From positions 887,152 through 951,151 of the forward strand of contig JAAOMT010000697.1 of the NCBI GenBank assembly GCA_016748015.1: DNA of 64,000 nt, read 5' to 3'. The number at the start of each line of letters is the position of its first letter. Position 1 is the stretch's first letter. The stretch is from Geosiphon pyriformis. Lineage: Eukaryota > Glomeromycota > Glomeromycetes > Archaeosporales > Geosiphonaceae. The translations under genes and the position numbers were made by a program. Positions 21,689 through 31,152 of the stretch are shown in pieces. The notes under the pieces are model-generated. The model ran no database searches and was not told where the DNA came from. It worked only from the letters and a program-made list of their open reading frames with translations.

Positions 21689-21839
21689 AGATATTAACAT
21701 ACCAAATTGCCTTGGTTTATTTTTCCTATTTTCTTTATTTTTATTTTCTTTATTTTATTTTCTTTATTTTTTTTGATTTTGTTGTTGTATACTAATTGAT
21801 TAAAAAATTAAGCACTGAGTTATTGACATCAAGGATAGC

Positions 21840-21843
21840 CTGG
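21840..21843. other. Target-site duplication, left copy (solo-LTR-like insertion)
   Basis: CTGG, repeated exactly at 22492-22495. The intact delta 3' LTR reads GATAGCCTGGTAAAAGACCC, showing the empty site. Confidence 0.85.
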
Positions 21844-22491
21844 TGTTACGGGATGGTTTTCTTGTTATATTTAATTGCTGATATCCCGCTTTAATTGCAA
21901 TCAGTCTTTCGTGAGTTCCTCAATTCTATTTGTGTGATAATGTCACTGTTACACTGAAGGCTTTCTTTTTACTGTTGCGATGTAAGTTATTCTTTAATTC
22001 TTGATTGTTGTGTGTGTTTATGTACTCCTTCTCAGAGGCTGAACTGAAATCTACCCACTGTCTGGGGTCTTTTCTGAGGCTATCCTTGCAATTGCTTGAT
22101 GTGTTTCTCTAATCTAGAAACACAGAATGTTAATGGTCTTTGGCGCTTTTCTAATTCTTACAATAAAGCTTTTATCAATTAGTAACAACGTGAATAATCT
22201 TGATCAAGGATTATTCTTCCAAGGGATTCAGTTGATGAATGATAGTTTCATTCAATAAATAATACAAGTAAGTTTCTTAATACTTTGGGTTGTGATAGTT
22301 CCGTTTTAAATATTCTTTTTCATTTCTNNNNNNNNNNNNNNNNNNNNTGAACTGGTGCTTGCCACTATCGCGAGATGGTGTTTGCTACTATGTTAATCAT
22401 TACCTTTCTAAGATTATTACTGTGCTATATTATGATTGAATAGTTTGTATTATTTTTATGATTCTTTTTGCTAAATTCTTAAACCGTAACA
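21844..22491. mobile_element. Solo LTR (or gap-collapsed element) of an unrelated family
   Basis: 648 bp bounded by TGTTACGG and CCGTAACA, perfect 8-bp inverted ends, flanked by CTGG on both sides. No coding capacity seen. Contains a 25-bp near-palindrome at 22192-22216 (GAATAATC, TTGATCAAG, GATTATTC). A run of 20 N at 22328-22347 interrupts it, so the true length is not known and an internal region could be hidden there. Confidence 0.8.
22328..22347. other. Assembly gap (20 N)
   Basis: Twenty N in a row inside the solo-LTR-like element. A round-number placeholder, so the real gap may be much larger. Confidence 0.95.
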
Positions 22492-22783
22492 CTGGTAAAA
22501 GATCCAGAAATAAGGGTAGGATTTTATATATTATCAGATAGCTTACCAGAAGGGCATGACTGCCAGACTAAATCTGGCCACCACACTGAGAAAGAAATTG
22601 GGAAAACTCTTGGAAAGATACATCTACTATCGACACTATTGAATCTCTGTCTATTATATAAAGGACTTCAACAAAACTTTCAGATACAACACTTGCAAAA
22701 CCTCATCCATGGAAATAGCTTTTGAGCACCAAGTTATGGGTTTGTTATTTAATTCAACAGCAGAAATAATCACCTGTAACATT

Positions 22784-22800
22784 TGGTGCTCCCTGTGAGG
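22784..22800 (+). other. Delta primer-binding site
   Basis: TGGTGCTCCCTGTGAGG, two bases after the LTR. Its complement fits a tRNA 3' end: CCA, discriminator A, seven acceptor bases, five T-stem bases starting with the invariant C. The majority version elsewhere in the window is TGGTGCTTCCTGTGAGG. An elongator tRNA-Met with acceptor GCUUCCU is a plausible primer, not proven. Confidence 0.75.
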
Positions 22801-22843
22801 TATAATTCTACAGAAAACCAGCACTGACAACACCAAACCAAAA

Positions 22844-23221
22844 GTGACAGAATCAGAAATAATAGGAACAAACCATCTAGGATTTGCAAAATCCTTATTT
22901 CAACAGTACAGCCAGCAGCTAAGCCTAAACAACAACCATTACCCAGTAGAATCAGCTTTCAACTTCTACATCAACGAAAGAATTACAGATTTCCTAAGAA
23001 GACCAGTTAACATTGAATCAGTAAGAGAAAATTTCTATTCGGAACTAATTCAACATACCAACTTACCCAAAAATCACAGCTTTGCACCCATCATCAGAGA
23101 AATCAACCAAGAAATTGAAAGATATACACAAAAGACATTCCCTATTACTTACCAGGACAAAGGCAAAGGAAAACTACAAACACCAGCAGTAATATCCAAA
23201 GGAATACAAATTTCTAACTGA
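22844..23221 (+). pseudogene. Delta gag N-terminal (matrix-like) region
   Basis: 125-aa open segment opening with GTG (22844-22846) in the context CCAAAAGTGACA, followed by TESEIIGTNHLGFAKSLFQQ, LNNNHYPVES and FNFYINERITDF. There is no in-frame ATG upstream. The same position is GTG in alpha, beta and gamma, and ATG only in the copy at 63045. Ends at a Trp-to-stop (TGA) in the N-terminal half of gag. Homologous to 32104-32598 and 34672-35628. Confidence 0.75.
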
Positions 23222-24600
23222 AAGAAACAAAGAATTGAATCTCTAATATACTCATTATACCATCACACACCTAGAAGTACCATCAACATTGCATCAATAG
23301 ACACGTCTACTAGTACAAAAACGTTGCTAGCAAGAATTGCATTTCAGAGTAAACAAAAGAAAAACGAACTATTAGGAGCATATGGTGATTATTTTGAAGG
23401 ATTTAAATTGAGATTGCCAACACCATCAGGATTTCGATCACCACCTCATTAGCCAGATTTCGGAACCATCAGTCACTGGGAAATTACTGAATCAGAAGAA
23501 GATGAAGACGAGAATCAGGAATTTAATTACCAAAACCTGGTCCTAGAAGACCCAAACATTCAAACACAGCAACATTTAGAAAATTCGGAAATCAAAACTC
23601 CAAATATTTGAACTCCACCAAATCAAAGAAATCAAAACCCCGAGTTAATTCAGCAGCAAAATCTACTTTCAGTTATTGTCATCAATCAACCACCAATTGA
23701 GCCAATTAGTAAACCAATTCAACCACCTCAAGTACCACCCCAACAACTGTTATCTCTTCAACAACCACTTCAACAGCCACCACAACCACCCAACTTAGAT
23801 CCAATGGTCTACACACCAATCACAAAACTTGACAACTTTACTGGCGAAGAGGATGACACTCAAGTATAGCTGAATGATATAGAAAAGACCATCACAGCCA
23901 ATGGATGGAATGATGTCTAAGCAATACAAGCCATTCCCTACTTTCTCAAGGATACTGCCAATTCATAGTACCAGAGCTTGATTAATAAACCACAAGATTT
24001 TGATGCCTTCAAAGTGGAATTCTTAAGATACTTCAGCAACAATAACAGCATCAATTGCCTAGTCAACACATTCACCACCATGAAACAAGAAAAAACTGAA
24101 GCAGTTACCACTTATCTGGGATGCTTCTATTGAAATCTGCGCCAAATTCAAGCAATTGACACCAACTACTTTACAGCACCACAGATTCTCAACCAGTTTA
24201 TCCATAGTCTGTGCAGCAACATCTTGAAACATGTACGGCCATTGTATTTAGGCACCCTTTAAGATGCAGTCACACATGCCAGAGATTTTGAATCCACTGA
24301 GTCAGAAGCTAACCACACCCAAGCTGTTAATCTAGTAATGAATGGATCATTTAAATTGGATTCCAAATTGGAGAAGTTCAGTGAATCAATTAATAAGAGA
24401 TTGGAAGGATACTTAGCCGACAATCATGTCATTTATCAGCCTTCACAACGACACAATAATCAAGGAAACTCTAATTGTGGCCAAAATCAATCATGTCTAT
24501 CTTCATTAACCAATCAACAGTGGCAACAGGAAACACATATCTGCCACTATTGTGGTAAACAAGGACATATCTAAATTGACTGTCACCAGCGTTTAAATAA
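23222..24600 (+). pseudogene. Delta gag: Pro-rich linker, capsid and CCHC knuckle
   Basis: Broken frame with Gln/Pro-rich sequence to about 23790, then capsid (ITKLDNFTGEEDDTQ, DTANS, FLRYFSNNNSIN, then LNQFIHSL). The open piece 24338-24574 ends with CHYCGKQGHI and a stop; DC follows, completing a C-X2-C-X4-H-X4-C zinc knuckle. Packages RNA and builds the particle in the family. Several stops. Confidence 0.8.
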
Positions 24601-25837
24601 CCAATGATTGAAAAATCAAAATTGAAACCTTAATCGCCAGTTCCAAACTCCAAATTAGTACCCAAATCAAAACCAACCCGCTTACCTACCAGTGATGCAG
24701 TCATCAGTCTATTAATCTCCAGTGTATCAAGCTCCAATCTATCAACCACAGCCACAAGTAATTTATTAACAACCACAGCCACAAATAATTTATTAACCCC
24801 AACAAATCCAAACACCACCCCAAAGCTTATCACCCAATGAAATCCAAAGACCAAGAATGACTCAACAGAGCTGGAAATTGGTGATGGTAGTCCATCAACT
24901 GATCTCCAGTTCTTCACAGCAACCATCTGGATTATGCCAGCGGAATTTGGGTGCTGGTCAACCCCAGAACCCAAATTCCCAAAACTATTTAAGTCTTTTG
25001 GTCATTTCAAAAGACACCTCAACCAATAATCTGACATTTGTCCAAAAACAACCACTCACCAGTAATATCCCATCTGCTACCATCACTGAAGATGAGTCTT
25101 TGGCTGTTATATTCCCATTCGAATTCGAGGAAACAACTACAATGCCATTATTTAGTGGAGCTGCTCTTGAAGTCAAACCAATTACCACAATGTACACTGA
25201 TACCAAAGTTGAGAGACAATCCATCAAATTGATCCTTGACAGCAGTTCAGCAGGCAGCATCATCACATGACAACTCATGGATCAATTAGATTACCGAGTT
25301 GATTGAGCTGCCAGCGCCAGAATCATCACAGCCGATGGAGCGACCAAAACTTCAATTAGCAAAATTGATAACTTCCCTTTCGAAGTCAATGGCATCATGA
25401 CTTCCATTAAAGTTCTAGTGATGGAAGCCACCCAATACTAAGCTCTCGTTGGTAATGACTGGCTATCCAAAGTCAATGCAATGTTAAACTGGAACACCCA
25501 GAAACTCCAGCTAATATATCAGGGCCAACACATACATATACCAGTCATGTGTGGCCATTTTAAGACTCCTCCAAGAGAAAAACTATTGATTGAACTGGAG
25601 GAGGAGAAAAAAAAACCTACCTGGAAAGCTTACCAAGTCTCCTGGACTGATGCTGACTACAACAAACTACTATCAATACTCTCATGGAACAACAACCCTA
25701 AGAGAAAGCAAAAAGAGAAACTGACCTGGGAAATAGATGATTTGACCTGGACCAACAACGAACAAGAAGAACCATCGAGTTGGAAGTGGAAAGAAGAAAA
25801 GAGAAAAGGAAAAGAGAGGGAGGAAGAAAACACTTAA
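24601..25837 (+). pseudogene. Delta aspartic protease region
   Basis: Gln/Tyr/Pro-rich linker to about 24850, then 24857-25270 (137 aa) with LFSGAALEVKPI and the active site, here DSS (25238-25246) for DSG, followed by SAGSIIT and a stop (Arg to TGA). Then IGKIDNFPFEVNG-type sequence, EATQY, VGNDWLSKVNA, and 25481-25837 (118 aa) with an acidic, basic and Trp-rich end. DSG-to-DSS is a G-to-A change expected to kill the protease. Confidence 0.8.
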
Positions 25838-26220
25838 GCCAACAACACTTATATCCCATACACCTATGGTCAACAACAATCATCAACCTATCGCTGACCC
25901 AAACTGATATGCATTGATTGTGGCAAGAAATTGTCATCAATAGGTGCATACTGTGATGACGTGAAGAATATCAGACGGCAACCAAGTTCTATTGCCGCAC
26001 ATGCCGTGTCGAACGTTTTGGAAGACCAAAATGAGTGGAAAAATGAGATAATACACCATGTATAATTTGTAGAAAAACTTTTCTCAACAAAGGAATATGG
26101 AACGACATTCCGGGGAGAGGAGGAATGTGTGACATGTCTTGCCAATACATGATTCTCATCAGTGACTGGGTCGAAAAAAAAACATCCATAAAAGCTGTCT
26201 GAAAAAGAGCTGTACAGCGA
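25838..26220 (+). pseudogene. Delta Cys-rich FGRPK module
   Basis: CIDCGKKLSS at about 25911-25942, a frameshift, then FYCRTCRVERFGRPK with a stop near 26035, then CIICRKTFLNKG and GGMCDMSCQY. Same Cys spacing as in beta and gamma. Lies directly upstream of the 528-aa open segment. Confidence 0.7.
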
Positions 26221-27807
26221 TTGGACAGTTATCCACATGACGACAATGAATTATGGCAGATGGCAATCACCAAAATTAAAGGCGCGCCACCAGAAAAAAT
26301 CAGGACAATTAAAAACAACCCACCAGAACCCATCGAGCTTGACTGGAACGCAGGGCCAGTCATAAATTTTCTGGAACTAAAAGAGTTCTATGAACACTAC
26401 CAAAACTTGGCACCCACTAGAGAAGAGCAAAAACAATGGCTAGCACAGTTAAATACAAGACTGTGTCGCCATTGTTTAATTCTCAGTGACTTTGAATATT
26501 GTGACAATTGTGACCTCATTTACAATCCACCATCATGCATGATCTACACAATCCCTAAAGAAGAAGAACCAATTAGCAGCTGTGCATCAGAATCAGAATC
26601 ACTGATCAATCGCGATCCAAACTCCAATGATGACGACAAAAACACCGGTTCCAGCTCTGTTCAAAATGGCAATGACAACAAAGATGATTCAAACTCCGAT
26701 TTAAACTATGAACAATACATTACACTACCAGATCTCTCCAAGGAACAAGAGTTGAAATGGTATAGTGACAATGGGGAAGGTATTATGCCAAAATGTGTGC
26801 ATAATACTAATGCAGGGTTTGATCTGAGGTATTCAGGAAAAGAGGCCATTAAATTGGAACCACATTCACGCACCTGTATTGATCTGAAAGTAGCACTAGA
26901 AATTCTGGCAACAACAATGGTTCAATTAGCATCTAGGAGTAGTTTAGTGAAAAGAGGGATTAATATAAGAGAAAGAATAATTGATGCGGGATATGTAGAA
27001 AATATCATCGCTATGCTACAAAATGACTCAGAAAAAGCCAATATAATAGAGCCCAATGAAAAGATAGCACAGGCAATATTTCTGCCTCTGGTTAAAGTAG
27101 CTCAGTTAGTGTCAGTGGGAAAAAGAGAGGAATTAGGAATAACAGTGAGAGGAATACAGGGATTTGGATCAACAGGTAGAATAGATGTACCAGCTAATAT
27201 GGCAGAAGAAAAAATTGTTGGCCAAGGAGAAATTATCTCAACTGGTCAAGCTATTTCCATTTCACCATATAACCAGTACATGCTAGCAATAGAAAGGAAG
27301 GAAAAAACTCAAGCACAAATTTTTGAAGCAGAAGCCAGTCTTTGTGAATTAGGAGAATTTGAACTTATCAATCTCTACATACCAGCTAAAGATTACAGCC
27401 ACATCAAAATTCCCATCTACAACAATACAGGAAATGTTATAGAAATACCAGCCAGAACTATTATTGAATACTTAAACACTAAAATGGAGAATCAACCACC
27501 AAACTTCATTTCAGACTTTCCACAACTTTGTGGATATGTTGATATCACATCACAAACAATATACGGACGAAGTGAATGTTATTTGCTTCAACCAGAACAA
27601 TTGGAACAATTGAACATGGGAAACTTAAATCCACTCCAATGTATGCAACTCAAGATGTTGCTCAACCAGTTCAATGACATCTTTGCCAGTGAAAATAAGT
27701 TTGGCCGAACCAACATCATTCAGCATCAGATCAAAACTGAAGATGCAATGCCAATTAAACAAAGAGCATACAGAGTGCCACCAGCTAGCCACAAGATTAT
27801 TCATTAA
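26221..27807 (+). CDS. Delta pol segment: zinc ribbon, acidic linker, dUTPase, linker, RT approach (528 aa)
   Basis: Longest open frame in the window. It opens with TTG, not ATG, so it is internal to a polyprotein. Order: LAPTREEQ helix (about residues 60-75), zinc ribbon C-X2-C-X8-C-X2-C (about 82-98), acidic Ser/Asn-rich linker (about 115-165), dUTPase motif 1 NAGFDLR (about 197), motif 2 SRSSLVKRG (about 237), motif 3 IIDAGY (about 253, flanking Gly changed), motif 4 KIAQAIFLPL (about 281), motif 5 RGIQGFGSTGR (about 310), the YNNTGN beta-rich region, then RT entry QRAYRVPPASHK. A TAA at 27808 ends it. Altered motif 2 and 3 neighbours make activity doubtful. Confidence 0.85.
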   Translation: MDSYPHDDNELWQMAITKIKGAPPEKIRTIKNNPPEPIELDWNAGPVINFLELKEFYEHYQNLAPTREEQKQWLAQLNTRLCRHCLILSDFEYCDNCDLIYNPPSCMIYTIPKEEEPISSCASESESLINRDPNSNDDDKNTGSSSVQNGNDNKDDSNSDLNYEQYITLPDLSKEQELKWYSDNGEGIMPKCVHNTNAGFDLRYSGKEAIKLEPHSRTCIDLKVALEILATTMVQLASRSSLVKRGINIRERIIDAGYVENIIAMLQNDSEKANIIEPNEKIAQAIFLPLVKVAQLVSVGKREELGITVRGIQGFGSTGRIDVPANMAEEKIVGQGEIISTGQAISISPYNQYMLAIERKEKTQAQIFEAEASLCELGEFELINLYIPAKDYSHIKIPIYNNTGNVIEIPARTIIEYLNTKMENQPPNFISDFPQLCGYVDITSQTIYGRSECYLLQPEQLEQLNMGNLNPLQCMQLKMLLNQFNDIFASENKFGRTNIIQHQIKTEDAMPIKQRAYRVPPASHKIIH

Positions 27808-28551
27808 GAGATAAACCGAATGCTTGACAATAAGCTAATTCAGCCATCAATGAGCCCATGGTCATCACCAGTGGTATTCATCCATAAGAAAAATGAAAAG
27901 ATTTAATTTTGTGTGAACTACAGAAAACTCAATGGTGTAACTCGTGGAGACAGCTATCTAACTCCATAGATACAGGAATTATTCGATGCTTTTGGTGGAA
28001 ACAAATGGTTCTCAATGTTAGACTTAGATAGTGGTTACTGGCAAGTAGCCATGGATTCAGCTGACAAAATGAAGACAGCATTTACCATGAGAGAAGGGAA
28101 TTTTGAATTTGAAGTAATGCCATTTAGTTTAACCAATGCACCAGCCACTTTTCAACAGCTAATGGAAATCATTTATATTGGCTTATTGTGGAAATCAGTA
28201 GTTGTATACTTGGATAACACCAACATATTCTCAAAAACATTTGATGATCATCTTCATCATCTTCAACAAGTGTTTGAAAGACTAAGAAGAGGAGAGCTAA
28301 GGTTAAATGCAACAAAGTGCTTCTTTGGCAAGACAGAGCTAAAATTCTTGGGACACATAGTTAGCAAAGACGGCATCAAAACAGATTCAGAGAAAATAGA
28401 GATAGTAAAGAACTTTCTAGTGCTGACCAATATGACAAAACTGAAATCATTCTTGGGATTTGCCAACTACTATCAATGTTTTATCAAGAACTTTTCCAAG
28501 ATAGCACAGCCACTCAACCAACTGCAAACCAAGAATACCAAATATGAATGA
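27808..28551 (+). pseudogene. Delta reverse transcriptase
   Basis: Stops at 27808, near 27905 (RFCV region) and near 27970 precede the open piece 28015-28551 (178 aa). That piece has LDLDSGYWQVAM, FSLTNAPATFQQLM and the catalytic site YLDN near 28208-28219, where the second Asp is Asn (G to A). Ends at a Trp-to-TGA at 28552. Inactive. Confidence 0.85.
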
Positions 28552-29010
28552 GCAGAAAATCAACAAAAAGCTTTTGACATTTTGAAAAAAAAGCTCATTT
28601 AAGCTCCAGTACTAATTTATCCAGATCACAGCAAACCATTCATCATCACCACCGATGCATCTGGCCAAGCATTGGAAGCAGTATTATCTCAGAGAGGACC
28701 AGATGGCAGAGAACATCCAATAGCATATGCCAGCAGAAGTTTAACACCAGCCGAAAAGAACTATGGAACACTGGAACAAGAACACTTAGCAATATACTGG
28801 GCAGTTATGAAATGGAAAGAATACTTGAGCCAGAAGTTTGAAGTATACACAGATTACAAGGAATTAACATCACTCCAAAAACAAGAATTTGGAGATAGAA
28901 GACAGTCAAGATAGAAAATGGCACTCACATCATACAATTATACTATACATTACAAAAAAGGAAAAGACAATGGAAATGCTAATGGTTTGTTATGAATAAA
29001 ACAAATCTAA
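28552..29010 (+). pseudogene. Delta RNase H
   Basis: ITTDASGQALEAVLS, then LTPAEKNYGTLEQEHLAIYWAV and FEVYTDYKEL in the open piece 28672-28914. The three visible acidic residues (Asp, Glu, Asp) are kept. Followed by the conserved YTIHYKKGKDNGNA-type sequence and a break. Confidence 0.75.
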
Positions 29011-30420
29011 GAACATTTTAACACAAAAATAGAACAAAACCAGAACAATACCAACGAAAAATATAACAAAAGATGAACATACAAAAATATCAACAACTTT
29101 AACATTATATAAACACTCAACAGTTCAAGGAGAATTTATCTCAAATGGAACAAAAGAGTATCAAACAACAATCAAAATATTTTATCACTCACCAAAATAT
29201 ATTTTATCAGAAAAATAGAAAAGATCCAGATCAACCAACCAAAGTAATTACAGAACCAGAAAAAGAGACAATATTATTCAACATGTACTCAAATCCAACA
29301 ACAGGACATTTTCACAAAGAAGCAACCATAGAAAGAACCAGAAAAAGATACTATTGGCCATCAATGTATCCAGACATCATCCAATATGTTCAAAATTGTG
29401 ATGCTTGTTAGCAAAGAGGAGGTATGAAACTCAGTGAACCATTAAGACCAATTAAAGTAGGACAACCATTCGACCGTGTTGGAATTGATCTAGTCGGACC
29501 ATTAACAATCACCAGCGGAGGAAACAGGTACATAGCAGTAGCCATGGACTATCTCACTAAATGGCCAGAGGTGAAAGCAATTCAAAGAGTGGATACAGAA
29601 TCCGTTGCCGAATTCGTTCATCAGGATTTGATCTGTTGACATGGATGTCCAAAAGAATTATTATCTGACCAAAGAACTCATTTTGTGAACAAAACATTAA
29701 CAGAATTGAGCCAAAGATTCGGAATTAAGAGACCACTATCATCACCATACCATTTACAAACCAATGGATTAGTCGAAAGATTCAACAGAACATTGTGTGA
29801 AACAATAGCTAAATTCAGCCAAGAAAACCAGAATAATTGAGACTTATTTATACCTTCAGTATTATTTGCTTATCAGACAAAGAAGCAAGATACAACACAA
29901 GCAACACCATTCAAATTAGTATACAGTAGAACAGCAACATTACCAGTAAAGAGAGAAATTAATACATATCTAGCTGAACCAATAACAGAGGAAAATTTTC
30001 AAGAAACATTGCTAAGAAGAACATATGACTTAATGAAAACATTGAAAAACAAATGAAAAAGAGCAGCTGATAATATTCAAAAGTCACAAGAGAAACAGAA
30101 AAAAAGACACGATAGTCAACTACTAAACAAATCAGTTGAATTCAAGATTGGAGACAAAGTACTCTCACATCGTACCAAAGCAGAAAAACAATGAAGTGGA
30201 AAATTTGACTCCAAATGGGATAAACCATTTCACATAGAAGAAATTCTAGGGAATAGAGCTTACAAATTAAGACTGGATAACAAAATTTTAACCAAAGCAG
30301 CACATAGAGATCGACTGAAACCATACCACAACATTATATTACTATCTACCAGTAATATTCCACAATTAGGAGTACAGAGAATACTAGTCCAACCAAATAA
30401 GATTCCATGAGATCTGAAAC
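29011..30420 (+). pseudogene. Delta integrase
   Basis: Zinc-binding region in 29145-29411 (HFHKEAT...RTRKRYYWPSM...CDAC) ending at a TAG directly after the second Cys. Core: GIDLVGPLTI (first Asp, 29424-29639), SDQRTHFVN (second Asp) and NGLVERFN (Glu) are all kept. C-terminal GPY-like module KWDKPFHIEEILGNRAYKLR near 30210-30280, then HRDRLKPYH. At least five stops. Confidence 0.85.
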
Positions 30421-31139
30421 CAATTGTGATTATCAACAACAACACATTAAATTGATCCATAAAAAGAATATATAAAGACATGGTAGATGTAACAGAAAAT
30501 ATCAGAAAAATGGAAATTACAGACAACATTCACTTACTAGCACAACAACTCTTTCAATTGATCCAACACCAAAAAATGGAGATTACAATCAATCAACAAA
30601 CTATTCGATATCAAAATACTAGAAAGACATTGCAATCCAGAACACAGAAGAAAACTGAAAATAAGGTGGACAAAATTATTGTGAAAGTAAAATTAGCAAT
30701 AAAAAAGTCAACAAAAGAGTCACTATATCAAGAGTTGACTAAAGAAATTTGGAATTGGTGGATACAACAATTTCCATGAAACTATTGTTATTTTTATTTG
30801 GGACAACATGTAAATATCCAAAATCTATATATGGATAAAACAAAGCGATTATTCGACAAGAGAATACTACAACAATTAGAACATTTTGTGGAAAAGAACA
30901 ACTTATTTACACATGCCCGAGCCATATACCAAATACACACAGCATTTTAGGATAGACCAGAAATATTACTCAACCAAGTAATAGATATGGTTACCAGTAA
31001 TCAATTGGGAAAGATTACCAATGCTCAATTTGAAGAATTACAGACCCAAATAACACAAGTAATTCTTGAAAACAAAATCCAAGAAATACTTCAAGAGGGA
31101 AAATTAAATGAGTTGAATTTCAACAGAGCTCAATATTAA
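30421..31139 (+). pseudogene. Delta pol C-terminal tail (about 240 aa, uncharacterised)
   Basis: Best preserved copy of the tail. 30480-30779 (99 aa) is Gln- and Lys-rich and likely helical, ending EIWNWWIQQFP. After a stop come FYLGQHVNIQNLY, ARAIYQIHTAF and a long polar helix ending LNELNFNRAQY with a TAA at 31137-31139. Follows the integrase GPY-like module with no domain I recognise. Similar tails occur in beta, gamma and, more distantly, in the element at 59219-62190. Confidence 0.65.
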
Positions 31140-31152
31140 AAGAAGCGAATAA
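31140..31152 (+). other. Delta polypurine tract
   Basis: AAGAAGCGAATAA between the pol stop and the 3' LTR, purine-rich with one C and one T, matching the position of the A/G runs in beta and gamma. Confidence 0.6.

Larger units (their letters stand above)
21256..22781 (+). repeat. Delta 5' LTR, interrupted at 21844
   Basis: TGTTACTCATAGAAATATAGG to CACCTGTAACA. Without the inserted element and one target copy it is 874 bp, against 873 bp for the 3' LTR. U3 carries the CCAAT box, GGAATTCC-like array and TATA; downstream lie the hairpins and a pyrimidine-rich tract about 21718-21780. Confidence 0.9.

Noticed and set aside
24630-25278. Minus-strand frames of 97-114 codons in delta
   Set aside because: Antisense to delta gag/protease, whose active-site and LTR context fix the coding strand.
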